From: Chloroflexota bacterium
GTDB taxonomy: Bacteria; Chloroflexota; Dehalococcoidia; Lucifugimonadales; Lucifugimonadaceae
Assembly: GCA_002730795.1 (NCBI GenBank)
Contig: PCAX01000048.1
Location: 1 to 8,750, forward strand
Direction of reading: 5' to 3'
DNA: 8,750 nt
The position numbers were made by a program, and so were the translations under genes. Positions within the stretch are counted from its first letter, which is position 1; the number at the start of each line of letters is the position of its first letter. Positions 1-7,375 of this stretch are shown here, one piece after another. The notes beneath the pieces were generated by a model. It was given only the letters and a program-made list of their open reading frames with translations, was not told the origin of the DNA and ran no database searches.

Positions 1-213
1 ATTTAATTTATCTATGATTGTGTTTTTCATATCTTTCGACAATTGTGATTGTGATTGATCAATTGTTTGCCCGTCGCAAACAGGGCACATAATTTGCTTA
101 GACAGTTGGAAAGACCGTTGTTCTAAAGTTAAGTCATCCTCGCGAACGCAGCCTGCGTTTAAACAAAAAGACAACATAAGAATTATCACTAATAATTTAC
201 TTGCAGTTGGCAT
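1..213 (-). CDS. ccmH: CcmH/CycL-family cytochrome c maturation protein, N-terminal part (runs off left edge)
   Basis: This gene is too short here for simple ORF calling: 71 codons from ATG at 213 to the window edge, with no stop. Residues 6-20 form a hydrophobic signal or anchor, followed by Cys22 in LNAGC, an imperfect lipobox. Residues 41-46 read IMCPVC, followed by DGQT and a segment ending KDMKNTIIDKL. This matches the CcmH pattern of a CPVC thiol pair (Cys43, Cys46) followed by a conserved stretch usually ending in Ala-Lys-Asp-Leu-Arg. In System I maturation, CcmH acts in the periplasm to keep apocytochrome CxxCH thiols reduced and helps heme ligation. The Arg usually preceding the first motif Cys is Met here. 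An in-frame TGA 14 codons upstream and the absence of other start codons fix the ATG, although no Shine-Dalgarno is visible. It lies 83 bp after actE, probably in the same transcript. A full-length family member would be about twice this length. Confidence 0.82.
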   Translation of the reverse strand, partial: MPTASKLLVIILMLSFCLNAGCVREDDLTLEQRSFQLSKQIMCPVCDGQTIDQSQSQLSKDMKNTIIDKLN

Positions 214-296
214 ATTAATAAATGTTCGGTTGCTTTTGTTTAAACCTAAGCCCCCTCACGGTACACGGTTTGGTAAATTCACAAACCTCTATATCA

Positions 297-899
297 TTAT
301 CTATTATTTGCCTTACCGAATATATATGTAACGATATCCCGCATTTCTGCCTCACTAAGTAATTTTTCGTAAGGTGGCATAGGACCCGCGGATTGCCCTT
401 TTCTCACAAAGTTAATCATACTATCAATGTCAGCAAATGTGTTTCCCGTTGACTCAAGCAAATTAGGAGGAGCTTTATATGTTTTCCCATTATTTTCGGC
501 ATAAAAGCTTCTCTCGGAAGTAATGTATTTAGAAACAGTGCCACCCCCCGTCGCGTCTACGCCATGGCACATACTGCAGTTTACCTGATACAAATTTTTG
601 GCGACGAATTCGTCGTATTGTCGTTCTTCTTTCTCTGGAACATTCAATATTTCTGATGGTCCAGATGCCAAACGTTTAAATGGTATAGATGAACCACTCG
701 ATTTTATTCGTGGGGGTTCTTGAGATTTATAAGCTTGGGAATAATGCATTTCCGAAAATATTTCCACTGGGTAAGTGTTGCTTTCTTGGAAACCACTGCT
801 TTTCATACAACCCATAAGAAGCGAACTAATGACTATGGCGATCGGTACAAGTCCTAGTCTAAAACAAGAAATTTTGTTTATTCTTAATTTTTGTTTCAT
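297..899 (-). CDS. actE: ActE: lipoprotein monoheme cytochrome c subunit of Alternative Complex III
   Basis: A 200-residue periplasmic monoheme cytochrome c. The N-terminus is a lipoprotein signal: basic residues, a hydrophobic stretch at about 15-30, then LLMGC with Cys31 as the lipidation site. Residues 50-77 (MHYSQAYKSQEPPR, then SIPFKR) match the extended arm typical of ActE before the cytochrome domain. The heme c motif is CSMCH (Cys108, Cys111, His112). Met174 in GPMPPYEKLL is the likely sixth ligand, and the closing helix is EMRDIVTYIFG. In ACIII, ActE sits on the periplasmic face next to ActA and is a likely electron exit point. Its ATG shares one base with the ActD stop (TGATG), which suggests translational coupling; no well-placed Shine-Dalgarno is seen. 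A free-standing cytochrome c is the alternative, but position and the lipid anchor favour ActE. Confidence 0.93.
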   Translation of the reverse strand: MKQKLRINKISCFRLGLVPIAIVISSLLMGCMKSSGFQESNTYPVEIFSEMHYSQAYKSQEPPRIKSSGSSIPFKRLASGPSEILNVPEKEERQYDEFVAKNLYQVNCSMCHGVDATGGGTVSKYITSERSFYAENNGKTYKAPPNLLESTGNTFADIDSMINFVRKGQSAGPMPPYEKLLSEAEMRDIVTYIFGKANNR

Positions 900-1408
900 C
901 AGGAGTATTTGACCTCAAAAGCTCCTGATTTCTTTAATATATCTTCAGCATCCTTTTTGCGTGAGTCATCATCAAGTGTGATTACCACACCAATCATGCC
1001 TTCTGTGATACGTTTATCGTACACACCGGGGTCCAAGTTAGGTAATCGTGACTCAAAAATAATTCCTACAACAGTTGCTAACACTCCAGATAACATCGTC
1101 ATTTCATACATAATAATCAACATGGCAAAAATAGAAAGTATTGGTTTTCCTCCAGTGACCAACGGATAGGCGATTTGAGTGCCGGCTGTAAGAAATATAG
1201 CCAAAGTGAATCCAATAATCGCGCCGAATGCAGGAAATCTGAATAGACGATGCTGTGGTACATGTTCTCCGAAAGCACCCTCAGGATATGGTGTACCGGT
1301 TAAAACATCAAACGATCCAAGTTTGAATCCGGCTTCATTAAAACTGTCCATTGCGTCAGCTGCAGGATCAGCCTTTTCGAAAAGTCCTAGTAAACTTTGT
1401 TTTGGCAT
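899..1408 (-). CDS. actD: ActD: DUF3341 membrane subunit of Alternative Complex III
   Basis: A 169-residue protein with the ActD layout: a soluble alpha/beta domain (residues 1-57, beginning MPKQSLLGLFEKAD), two membrane helices (about 59-81 and 90-117) joined by a short loop containing TGGKP, and a C-terminal domain with the ITEGMIGVVITLDD stretch. The second helix carries the polar pair Y101-E102 where the family usually has a Glu-Leu/Met-Thr pattern. ActD packs against ActC and the extramembrane subunits; proton-channel roles have been suggested for the family but are not proven by this sequence. The start is well supported: an AGAGG Shine-Dalgarno lies 7 nt before the ATG and overlaps the ActC stop. 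The stop overlaps the ActE start. Length and order between ActC and ActE are typical. Confidence 0.93.
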   Translation of the reverse strand: MPKQSLLGLFEKADPAADAMDSFNEAGFKLGSFDVLTGTPYPEGAFGEHVPQHRLFRFPAFGAIIGFTLAIFLTAGTQIAYPLVTGGKPILSIFAMLIIMYEMTMLSGVLATVVGIIFESRLPNLDPGVYDKRITEGMIGVVITLDDDSRKKDAEDILKKSGAFEVKYS

Positions 1409-1415
1409 ATTCTAA

Positions 1416-1420
1416 CCTCT
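1416..1420 (-). promoter_or_regulatory. Ribosome binding site of actD overlapping the actC stop
   Basis: Read on the minus strand, AGAGG lies 7 nt before the ATG at 1408 and shares bases with the actC stop codon (TAG at 1421-1419), forming TAGAGG. Terminating ActC ribosomes would therefore sit on the ActD initiation site. This is the clearest Shine-Dalgarno in the operon and decides the actD start. Confidence 0.7.
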
Positions 1421-2837
1421 AATCAATTTCTCGAATAATTGCGGGCACAGATGCCCTTCCTATCTTTACGTCATCAGTAAATACTTGGCTTTCTTTCTGT
1501 TCGAACAACGGTACAAGTGGAAAGAACCTGCTAAAAAGCAACATAAGGAAAGTGACCCAAGCAAACGACCAAACTAGAATTAGCCATTCAAGACCGCTGG
1601 GTCTGTAGGCTTCCCAAGTAAAGACGAAAGGTTGTTTGCGGGCTAATCCAGGAACAATAATCATGAATCGCTCTAGCCACATACCTATATTTACGAGTAT
1701 TGATGTCCAGAACATGAGGGCGATATTGGTTCTGACTTTCTTAAAAAGCCACATAGTCACGGGGATTATATAAGCCGTTAACATAAATATGATGAACAAA
1801 AAATTCCAAGGCCACTGAAACAACTGCATTTCGCGTAGTGCCAGTTCAGGTGCATCAAGTCCGTATACTGCAAATAGTAACTCTAAAAATGTAAACCCTA
1901 GCCAAGCAGTTGCCACAACTATCAATAATCTTGCAAGTGCATCAAAGTGTTCTGGGCGTATAAAATCGTCCCATTTCCAAAGCCATCTCATAAGAGCCAT
2001 CATGGTTACCACGGCAGATACTCCAGAATGTACTGCACCAATCACGAAGTATGGCGCAAATATAGTGGAATGCCACCCTTCGACAGATGGAATGATAGCA
2101 AAATCCCATGAGACGATTGAGTGAACGGATACGAATATAGGTAACATGAGTGCCGACAATAATATTCCTCCGACGGTCTGCATTTTCCACTGCCTCGGGT
2201 TCCCCCTCCATCCCAATGCTAATATGGTGTAAAAAGCGTTTTGCCAACCTGTCGTTCTGTCTCTTAGATTGCCTAGGTCAGGGATGAGAGCGATGTATAA
2301 AAACAGAGTCGACCCCGTTAAATATGTTCCAATGGCTACTGGATCCCAAATTAGCGGTGACCTAATATTTGGATATATGCCTCGGGCAAAATCATATGGA
2401 ATGATATAGTAAATTATGCGCCATGGTCTTCCAGCATGTATTAAAGGAAAGGCTAATGCTGTAAGTAGAGAAAACACTGTTAGGAGTTCGGCAGCTCGCG
2501 TAACGGGCCGTCGCCATTCAGCTTGGGTAAGTCTAAGGATTGCAGAAATCATTATGCCTGCGTGGGATATACCAACCCAAAAAACGAAAGTTGTAATAAA
2601 TAATCCCCAGTAAACCGGTCTGGATAATCCAGTAACACCCAAACCTTTGTTAACCATTACACCGATTGCGGATAATCCAATAACTACGGCTATACCCAAA
2701 ATTAAAACGGTCGGCGCCCACCATTTAGGCGTGTTTAATTGACCATTCAAAAGAGTTTTATTCGTATGAATTTGACTTAAATTTCTTTTTTGTTGCATAA
2801 CTTTAAGACTAGTCGGGTTTAGCGACCAATACTCCAT
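1419..2837 (-). CDS. actC: ActC: NrfD-type ten-helix quinol-oxidising subunit of Alternative Complex III
   Basis: A 472-residue integral membrane protein of the NrfD/PsrC family with about ten hydrophobic helices (roughly 42-63, 76-101, 115-137, 162-187, 218-245, 258-285, 298-326, 340-366, 372-396, 415-440). It carries ActC-type motifs: WVGISHAG (His92), PLIHAGR (His134), SPLIWD (Asp165), IPDLGNLRD, and VHSIVSWDFA. The His of IHAGR and the Asp of SPLIWD correspond by position to residues described (from memory) near the menaquinol site in ACIII structures. It is therefore assigned as the quinol-oxidising subunit, contacting ActB2 on its periplasmic face. The start is uncertain: ATG at 2837 overlaps the upstream gene by 29 bp, while the in-frame ATG at 2798 (Met14, MQQKRNLSQ) leaves a 10-bp gap. 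Neither has a clear Shine-Dalgarno. Confidence 0.92.
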   Translation of the reverse strand: MEYWSLNPTSLKVMQQKRNLSQIHTNKTLLNGQLNTPKWWAPTVLILGIAVVIGLSAIGVMVNKGLGVTGLSRPVYWGLFITTFVFWVGISHAGIMISAILRLTQAEWRRPVTRAAELLTVFSLLTALAFPLIHAGRPWRIIYYIIPYDFARGIYPNIRSPLIWDPVAIGTYLTGSTLFLYIALIPDLGNLRDRTTGWQNAFYTILALGWRGNPRQWKMQTVGGILLSALMLPIFVSVHSIVSWDFAIIPSVEGWHSTIFAPYFVIGAVHSGVSAVVTMMALMRWLWKWDDFIRPEHFDALARLLIVVATAWLGFTFLELLFAVYGLDAPELALREMQLFQWPWNFLFIIFMLTAYIIPVTMWLFKKVRTNIALMFWTSILVNIGMWLERFMIIVPGLARKQPFVFTWEAYRPSGLEWLILVWSFAWVTFLMLLFSRFFPLVPLFEQKESQVFTDDVKIGRASVPAIIREID

Positions 2838-4233
2838 GGGTTTTCATGTACTTCACAGGTTTCGATAACAAATTGAATTGTTGCATTTCCCAAATAGAAA
2901 CGACAGGTATAACACGCGAAATCACCAAAATAGGCAATAAACCAATACATATTCCTCCGATGATAATCATAATGTCTAAACCACTTGGCAGACTTGTTTG
3001 GGGAATAATCATCAAATATTTATCATGAATATGCTCCGTGGGGACCGACCAAGCGGTTACAAAAATCCTAACTCGATCCAACATAATCCCAATAAGTATT
3101 AATGAAGCAGCGATAATTGGACCATTTATGCTTCTTCTTACACTGTTCCAAATTAACCACCACCATGGAGCTATGAAAATAAATATTCCTGCAAAAATAA
3201 AGACCCATCCCATAGGACCAATGCCTTCCTTACTTCCCCTTACCAACAAATCAATCCACGCTTTATCGGCACCTCCTCTCCCATACCAAAACACTATAAA
3301 AGCTGAATAGAAGAAATAAATCCACAATAGAGTGGTTGCAAAAAGAAGCCTGGAAAGAGACCAAAATTGGTCAATATGAATGTATTTTTCAAGTTTGAAA
3401 TATCGCCTTATAAACCAAAGGGATGCTATTACAGCGGCCAACCCTCCTTGAAGTGAGGTGATTGAGTGATACATGGGAAATATTGCGTCACGCCATCCTG
3501 GAACGATGCCCATCGCGAAGTCGGATGAAAACAAGAAATGTACAAAAATAAGAATAAGAAAATAAAAAGTACCAAACATTCCTATCCTCATCCTCAAAGT
3601 TCTCCACTGAGAGTTTGAGCCAATCCATCCTCTAGACAGTATTCTTCCTACGCGTTTACGCCAACCCGTAGTATGGTCGCGCATCACCGCAAAATCTGGT
3701 ATCGCAGCTGTATAAAATAATGCTAGGCCAGTAATTATTAAACCTAAAATACCTATGTAATCCCAAACATGGGGTGAAAAATTTGGTCCTTCAAACCAAA
3801 TTGATCTTCTTCTAGTTCCATCTACAACCAATGGAGGAAGCACAACCAATAACGGAATAGTCATTATCAAGGTTGCTATTCCAGTCAGTGAAAAAATAGC
3901 CGATATTCTAGTTATCGGTCTAACCCAATTTGCTTTAGCTAACACTGGAGCTATCGCTACCATCGGGGCCCCGCCTCCGACCGTAAGAAGAAAGGAAACT
4001 AGAGCAGCAACATAACCCCACTGGGTACTGTCATCACGTTGAGTTATAAGTTTTACTATTAACGCTACGATACCTACTATAGATAAAACCCCTAAAATTA
4101 TTGAAACTCGCCTTATTGTTTTTCCGCCGTGCGTCGTCGTACGCACCAGATCTTTAGCGATTTGATCAAAAGGTACATTCGCTTGTGGTAAATGTTTTTC
4201 GTCTGTCATTTCTACTGTAGGGTTTTTAATCAT
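2809..4233 (-). CDS. Second NrfD-type ten-helix membrane subunit, ActF-like paralogue of ActC
   Basis: A 474-residue membrane protein clearly related to the ActC encoded after it: about ten helices and matching blocks such as WVRPITR, SPHVWD (Asp158), IPDFAVMRDHTTGW and SSDFAMG. Two ActC histidine motifs are gone: SHAG becomes GGGAP (residues 86-90), and IHAGR becomes a Leu/Val/Pro stretch near 128-134. A quinol site like that of ActC is therefore unlikely. In ACIII the second NrfD-like subunit, ActF, pairs with ActC in the membrane; this gene probably fills that role. It lies before actC, whereas actF usually follows actE, so the symbol is withheld. The ATG at 4233 overlaps the ActB2 stop by 8 bp (ATGATTAA), favouring coupled translation; Met9 at 4209 is an alternative start. 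The soluble N-terminus (1-40) has no recognised domain. Confidence 0.85.
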   Translation of the reverse strand: MIKNPTVEMTDEKHLPQANVPFDQIAKDLVRTTTHGGKTIRRVSIILGVLSIVGIVALIVKLITQRDDSTQWGYVAALVSFLLTVGGGAPMVAIAPVLAKANWVRPITRISAIFSLTGIATLIMTIPLLVVLPPLVVDGTRRRSIWFEGPNFSPHVWDYIGILGLIITGLALFYTAAIPDFAVMRDHTTGWRKRVGRILSRGWIGSNSQWRTLRMRIGMFGTFYFLILIFVHFLFSSDFAMGIVPGWRDAIFPMYHSITSLQGGLAAVIASLWFIRRYFKLEKYIHIDQFWSLSRLLFATTLLWIYFFYSAFIVFWYGRGGADKAWIDLLVRGSKEGIGPMGWVFIFAGIFIFIAPWWWLIWNSVRRSINGPIIAASLILIGIMLDRVRIFVTAWSVPTEHIHDKYLMIIPQTSLPSGLDIMIIIGGICIGLLPILVISRVIPVVSIWEMQQFNLLSKPVKYMKTHGVLVAKPD

Positions 4234-4978
4234 GTGATCCGGACTCTACTGAATGAGATTCAATCTTTTTTTCTGGGTCCACTTTGGCTAAGTAAACAAC
4301 ATTTTGGTCCAGGTTCAAATGTGGCAGTAATTTGTAGGTTCTCTCGTCATGTTTCATTTTTGAAACAGCGCTGTTATTATCATTAAGATCTCCAAAAACT
4401 AATGCTGAAGTAGGGCAGGCTTGACTACAGGCTGTTTGTATCTCTCCGTCTATTAAGTCACGATTTTCTTTTTTAGCTGTTCGGACTCCTCGCCGTATTC
4501 TTTGTACACAAAAACTACACTTTTCCATTATTCCTCGACTTCGTACCGTGACATCCGGATTCAAGTGATTACGGAATGATTCAGGCCAAACGGGTTCCCA
4601 ATAGTTGAAGAATCTTACAGTGAAAGGACAACCATTTGCACAATATCTCGTTCCTACACATCGGTTATATACCTGAACGTTTAAACCTTCAGAATTATGA
4701 TAGGTAGCGTAAACGGGGCACACGGGTTCGCATGGAGCATTTTCGCAGTGTTGGCACATTATAGGAATAAATCTGGCCTTGACATCAGGGTAATTTCCTT
4801 CCCAATAACGTTCAACCCTTATCCACGATATGGCCCTGCCACGTTCAAACCTTTCTTGTGTATTTATTGGTACGTTGTTTTCTGATTGACATGCAAGGAC
4901 ACAGGCCTGACACCCCGTGCATTTATCTACATCAACGACCATACCCCAATTTTGTTTTCCGGTTTTGTTTGTTGTCAA
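4226..4978 (-). CDS. actB2: ActB2: four-cluster ferredoxin-type iron-sulfur subunit of Alternative Complex III (separate gene)
   Basis: A 250-residue ferredoxin-type protein equivalent to the C-terminal part of fused ActB. Cysteines form the DmsB/NrfC/PsrB-like pattern: 20/23/26/30 (CTGCQACVLAC), 75/78/83/87, 107/113/117, 154/157 and 184/188. In the third group a classical Cys is replaced by Thr110 (CVGTRYCANGC), leaving three ligands, which fits one [3Fe-4S] and three [4Fe-4S] clusters as known for ActB. It would carry electrons between the ActC quinol site and the hemes. It has no signal peptide, so export bound to Tat-exported ActB1 is inferred. The start appears to be TTG at 4978: GGAAG lies 6 nt upstream, an in-frame TAA lies two codons upstream, and the conserved Trp-Gly before the first motif is retained. 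The next ATG (Met13) would lose it. A polysulfide reductase-type subunit is the alternative, but Thr110 and the neighbours favour ActB. Confidence 0.9.
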   Translation of the reverse strand: MTTNKTGKQNWGMVVDVDKCTGCQACVLACQSENNVPINTQERFERGRAISWIRVERYWEGNYPDVKARFIPIMCQHCENAPCEPVCPVYATYHNSEGLNVQVYNRCVGTRYCANGCPFTVRFFNYWEPVWPESFRNHLNPDVTVRSRGIMEKCSFCVQRIRRGVRTAKKENRDLIDGEIQTACSQACPTSALVFGDLNDNNSAVSKMKHDERTYKLLPHLNLDQNVVYLAKVDPEKKIESHSVESGSHD

Positions 4979-5025
4979 TTCTTACTTCCGATTTTCTTTT
5001 TCAATAATAGATTAATAAATTTCAT
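4975..5025 (-). other. Mini-ORF bridging actB1 and actB2 (16 codons, speculative)
   Basis: In the 48-bp gap between the two actB genes, an ATG one base past the actB1 TAG opens a 16-codon frame reading MKFINLLLKKKIGSKN. Its TGA stop overlaps the actB2 start as TTGA. It could relay ribosomes from B1 to B2 (termination-reinitiation). It has no recognisable domain and could easily be chance in AT-rich DNA. Confidence 0.25.
4985..4989 (-). promoter_or_regulatory. Shine-Dalgarno supporting the TTG start of actB2
   Basis: Minus-strand GGAAG is placed 6 nt before the TTG at 4978. With the in-frame TAA two codons upstream of the TTG, it supports TTG over the internal ATG at 4942. Confidence 0.5.
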
Positions 5026-5026
5026 G

Positions 5027-7342
5027 CTAATGATCTGTTTTTGTTTCGTCGTCTTTATGTGAAACGCCCGTGTCTGCATGGCTGTTATTTAGAAATTGAT
5101 TTTGGTAAATGTGGTGGTTAGCAGTTATTGCTTCATCCGCGGTCTCCCCTGATCCAAGCACCAAGACGGGTACGCCTGGTTCTATAGGTCTCGCTTCAAC
5201 AGTACCTTCAAACTTAGCAACTTTTTTGTTTCTTCCTGACCTTTGTACAACTACTTTTGTTGCAGCCCAAGCCAGGGCTCCAGTTTCAGAATCTTTTTTA
5301 TCGGCTAGGATGGCAAAAACGTTTGACCCTCTGTTTTCGGCGTATCTTCCCTTTTTGGAGTTTCCTTGCCCGGTTGGAATGCATATCGTCCCGGGTTGAA
5401 CTCCTGGGTGGGGGTATGCTAATGCCTCTATTTCACCTGATGTTGATTTGATTAACAATATATCGCCTTCATCTATGTTCAATTCATCAGCTTCCGATTT
5501 GTTTAGTTCAGCCCATGTAACCCATGCAACAGTCGACATAGGGTCAGGATTTTGCTGAGCCCAAGGGGTGGGGGCCAATTGACCATTCAACAGGGAGTTT
5601 GAAACGAATGGAATCAAATGAAATTCAGTACCTTCGCCCAAACTGTTGGTTTTTGAAAATGTAGAAATTTCACCTGTTTTTGACGATTCTCGATAAGATC
5701 CAGAAATATTTCCCGAGTAATTAGTATTCCACCATCCCCCTCGTTGTTGGATCCCTTTTTTATAAAGCCTCGAGTTTGACGCTTTCACGGATCCAGTACC
5801 AGTCTTTTGTAGGGTTGTTATCGTTGAAGTGATCATATTTTCTTGAGTTGACCCTATGGCTTCTTCGGACACTTCCAACAGTACATCTGCGAATCCCCTC
5901 GAGTTCGACACAACTACTGGTTGCTGCACACTCAATACTAGGTAACCGGGAGCAGGCTCGGGAATATCGGTACCCCAAGATTCAAGGAATGTACTATCGG
6001 GCAAAACTAAATCGGCTAGTTCAGTAGTGTCATCTTCAAACGTAGAAAATACGATTACGTTTTTTACATTGTTTAACGCTTCGGCGATTCCTAAGAAATT
6101 TGGTAAGCCGTGTGCTAAATCAACACCTCTTATAATCACTGTATCCACATTACCTGCCCGCCAATGTGATAATTCTTCCTCCCATTCTTTCATTGAAGCT
6201 CCGGAACTAGAGGCTGGTAAATCGTCAATTTCCGAACTTGGGTTTGGTAAAACACCTCCGGTAACTCCAACGGAGCCCAATAGTATGTTTAGACCATATA
6301 CTGCCCTTAGGTTAAAACTGCCATTCGTATGTGCTTCTGTGCTTCCTCCACCAAAAACAATTGCAGGAGTTTTCTCTGAAATTATGTGGGCTGCTTTTTT
6401 AATTTTTTCTTCTGGTAAGCCGGTTCGGTGGCTGACATCTCTTAGTTGGTAACCATTCAAGAACCCAGGAGATAAATATTTCTTGTACGCTTCTATGTTG
6501 ATTTCGGATGTCAATTTTTCTTCAACTATTATCCGCGCTATTCCCAATGCTAAGTCCCCTTCGTAACTTGGCTTTACAGGTAACCATAAATCTGCATTAG
6601 CGGCAGTCATAGACATACGTGGATCTACGTGTATAAAGTATCCTCGATCTGACTGAGATCTGAATGAGCCATAAAATCTGGAATATTGTACTGGTGACAC
6701 CCAAGTACTCAACCAGTCCGCTCCAAAAGACATAATAGACTTAGCGTTCCCTATATCAAGGTGAGGCAATGACTTTTGGTCGAAAATATTTTCGACAGTT
6801 TTATGCAATATACCCTGTTCAATTGGATCGAAGTTGATGTGTACGCCACCGTAATGGGATGCAAATTTTGATGCAATAGATCCTGGGTGTCCACGGAGAG
6901 GGTTTGTGACGAGGGTCATATTTCCACCAGTGTTTAGCGCATCTTTAAATTCTTTTATAGCCCGCGTCCAAGAAATTCCGTTAAGGTTGCCACCTTTAGA
7001 ATATCGGCTTAGTGGTTCCCTTATTCGATCAGGATGATACAACATTTGAAGGGCAGAATCGTAGCGAGCATTTGATTTACCTTGAGTGATGGGGTGATCA
7101 GGGTTACCCTCAATTTTTTTTGCCCTTCCTTCCATTATGCGTACAATAATCCCGTCTCCACCCGGAAAATCCCCCATTGTTGTGGCGTACCATTGATCCT
7201 CGCCTTTTACGAGGTCTTCAGGCATTTCGACAGGGCTTTGTACGATGAGTTCTTTTTCGGGAAGCCCGCAAGCTGCAAAAATTACGGCACCAGCAGCGGA
7301 TTTACCGGCTAATGATAAGAATTCTCGTCTGTTTAATTTCAT
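5027..7342 (-). CDS. actB1: ActB1: Tat-exported molybdopterin-oxidoreductase-fold subunit of Alternative Complex III, without cofactor motifs
   Basis: A 771-residue protein matching the N-terminal part of ActB. Residues 4-11 (NRREFLSL) form a twin-arginine signal, followed by a hydrophobic stretch and Cys25 (IFAAC), a possible lipobox. The molybdopterin-oxidoreductase fold is recognisable from GDGIIVRIMEGRAKKIEGNP (62-81), VFGGGSTEAH (329-338), TFEDDTTELADLVLP (434-448) and a C-terminal dinucleotide-binding-like domain (about 600-700). The N-terminal cysteine cluster of catalytic relatives is missing; the only cysteines are 25 and 654. This agrees with ActB, which uses the fold as a scaffold without a molybdenum cofactor. 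The protein ends in a polar, His/Asp-rich tail (about 740-771) where fused ActB would continue into the ferredoxin part. The ATG at 7342 lies 33 bp after actA; no Shine-Dalgarno is evident. A catalytic molybdoenzyme is unlikely. Confidence 0.92.
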   Translation of the reverse strand: MKLNRREFLSLAGKSAAGAVIFAACGLPEKELIVQSPVEMPEDLVKGEDQWYATTMGDFPGGDGIIVRIMEGRAKKIEGNPDHPITQGKSNARYDSALQMLYHPDRIREPLSRYSKGGNLNGISWTRAIKEFKDALNTGGNMTLVTNPLRGHPGSIASKFASHYGGVHINFDPIEQGILHKTVENIFDQKSLPHLDIGNAKSIMSFGADWLSTWVSPVQYSRFYGSFRSQSDRGYFIHVDPRMSMTAANADLWLPVKPSYEGDLALGIARIIVEEKLTSEINIEAYKKYLSPGFLNGYQLRDVSHRTGLPEEKIKKAAHIISEKTPAIVFGGGSTEAHTNGSFNLRAVYGLNILLGSVGVTGGVLPNPSSEIDDLPASSSGASMKEWEEELSHWRAGNVDTVIIRGVDLAHGLPNFLGIAEALNNVKNVIVFSTFEDDTTELADLVLPDSTFLESWGTDIPEPAPGYLVLSVQQPVVVSNSRGFADVLLEVSEEAIGSTQENMITSTITTLQKTGTGSVKASNSRLYKKGIQQRGGWWNTNYSGNISGSYRESSKTGEISTFSKTNSLGEGTEFHLIPFVSNSLLNGQLAPTPWAQQNPDPMSTVAWVTWAELNKSEADELNIDEGDILLIKSTSGEIEALAYPHPGVQPGTICIPTGQGNSKKGRYAENRGSNVFAILADKKDSETGALAWAATKVVVQRSGRNKKVAKFEGTVEARPIEPGVPVLVLGSGETADEAITANHHIYQNQFLNNSHADTGVSHKDDETKTDH

Positions 7343-7375
7343 AAATTAGTATTTTTTGTGTTTACTGGTGAATAA

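Noticed and set aside
267..287. GGTTTG-N9-CAAACC hairpin between actE and ccmH
   Set aside because: The stem is only 6 bp and, on the minus strand, is followed by GTGTACCGTGAGGGGG and not a T-run, so it is not a rho-independent terminator. It could be a weak RNA structure only.
891..1415. Two plus-strand open frames opposite actD
   Set aside because: They mirror actD codons, show no recognisable protein features, and actD itself matches a known family end to end.
2737..2750. 14-bp sequence AATTGACCATTCAA shared with 5577-5590, both encoding an NGQL stretch (ActC and ActB1)
   Set aside because: In ActB1 this is the family's normal motif before PW...NPDP. In ActC it lies in the variable N-terminus. 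One short match in AT-rich DNA with the same codons is best explained by chance.
6027..6452. 141-codon plus-strand open frame opposite actB1
   Set aside because: It lies wholly inside the well-supported actB1 gene, has a composition typical of an antisense shadow (Ser/Pro-rich, no domain) and shows no ribosome binding site of its own.
2809..7342. A polysulfide/thiosulfate reductase (Psr/Phs-type) operon
   Set aside because: The molybdopterin-fold protein lacks the cysteine cluster motif expected of a catalytic enzyme, the ferredoxin has the Thr-for-Cys change, and ActA, ActD and ActE are all present. This fits ACIII instead.
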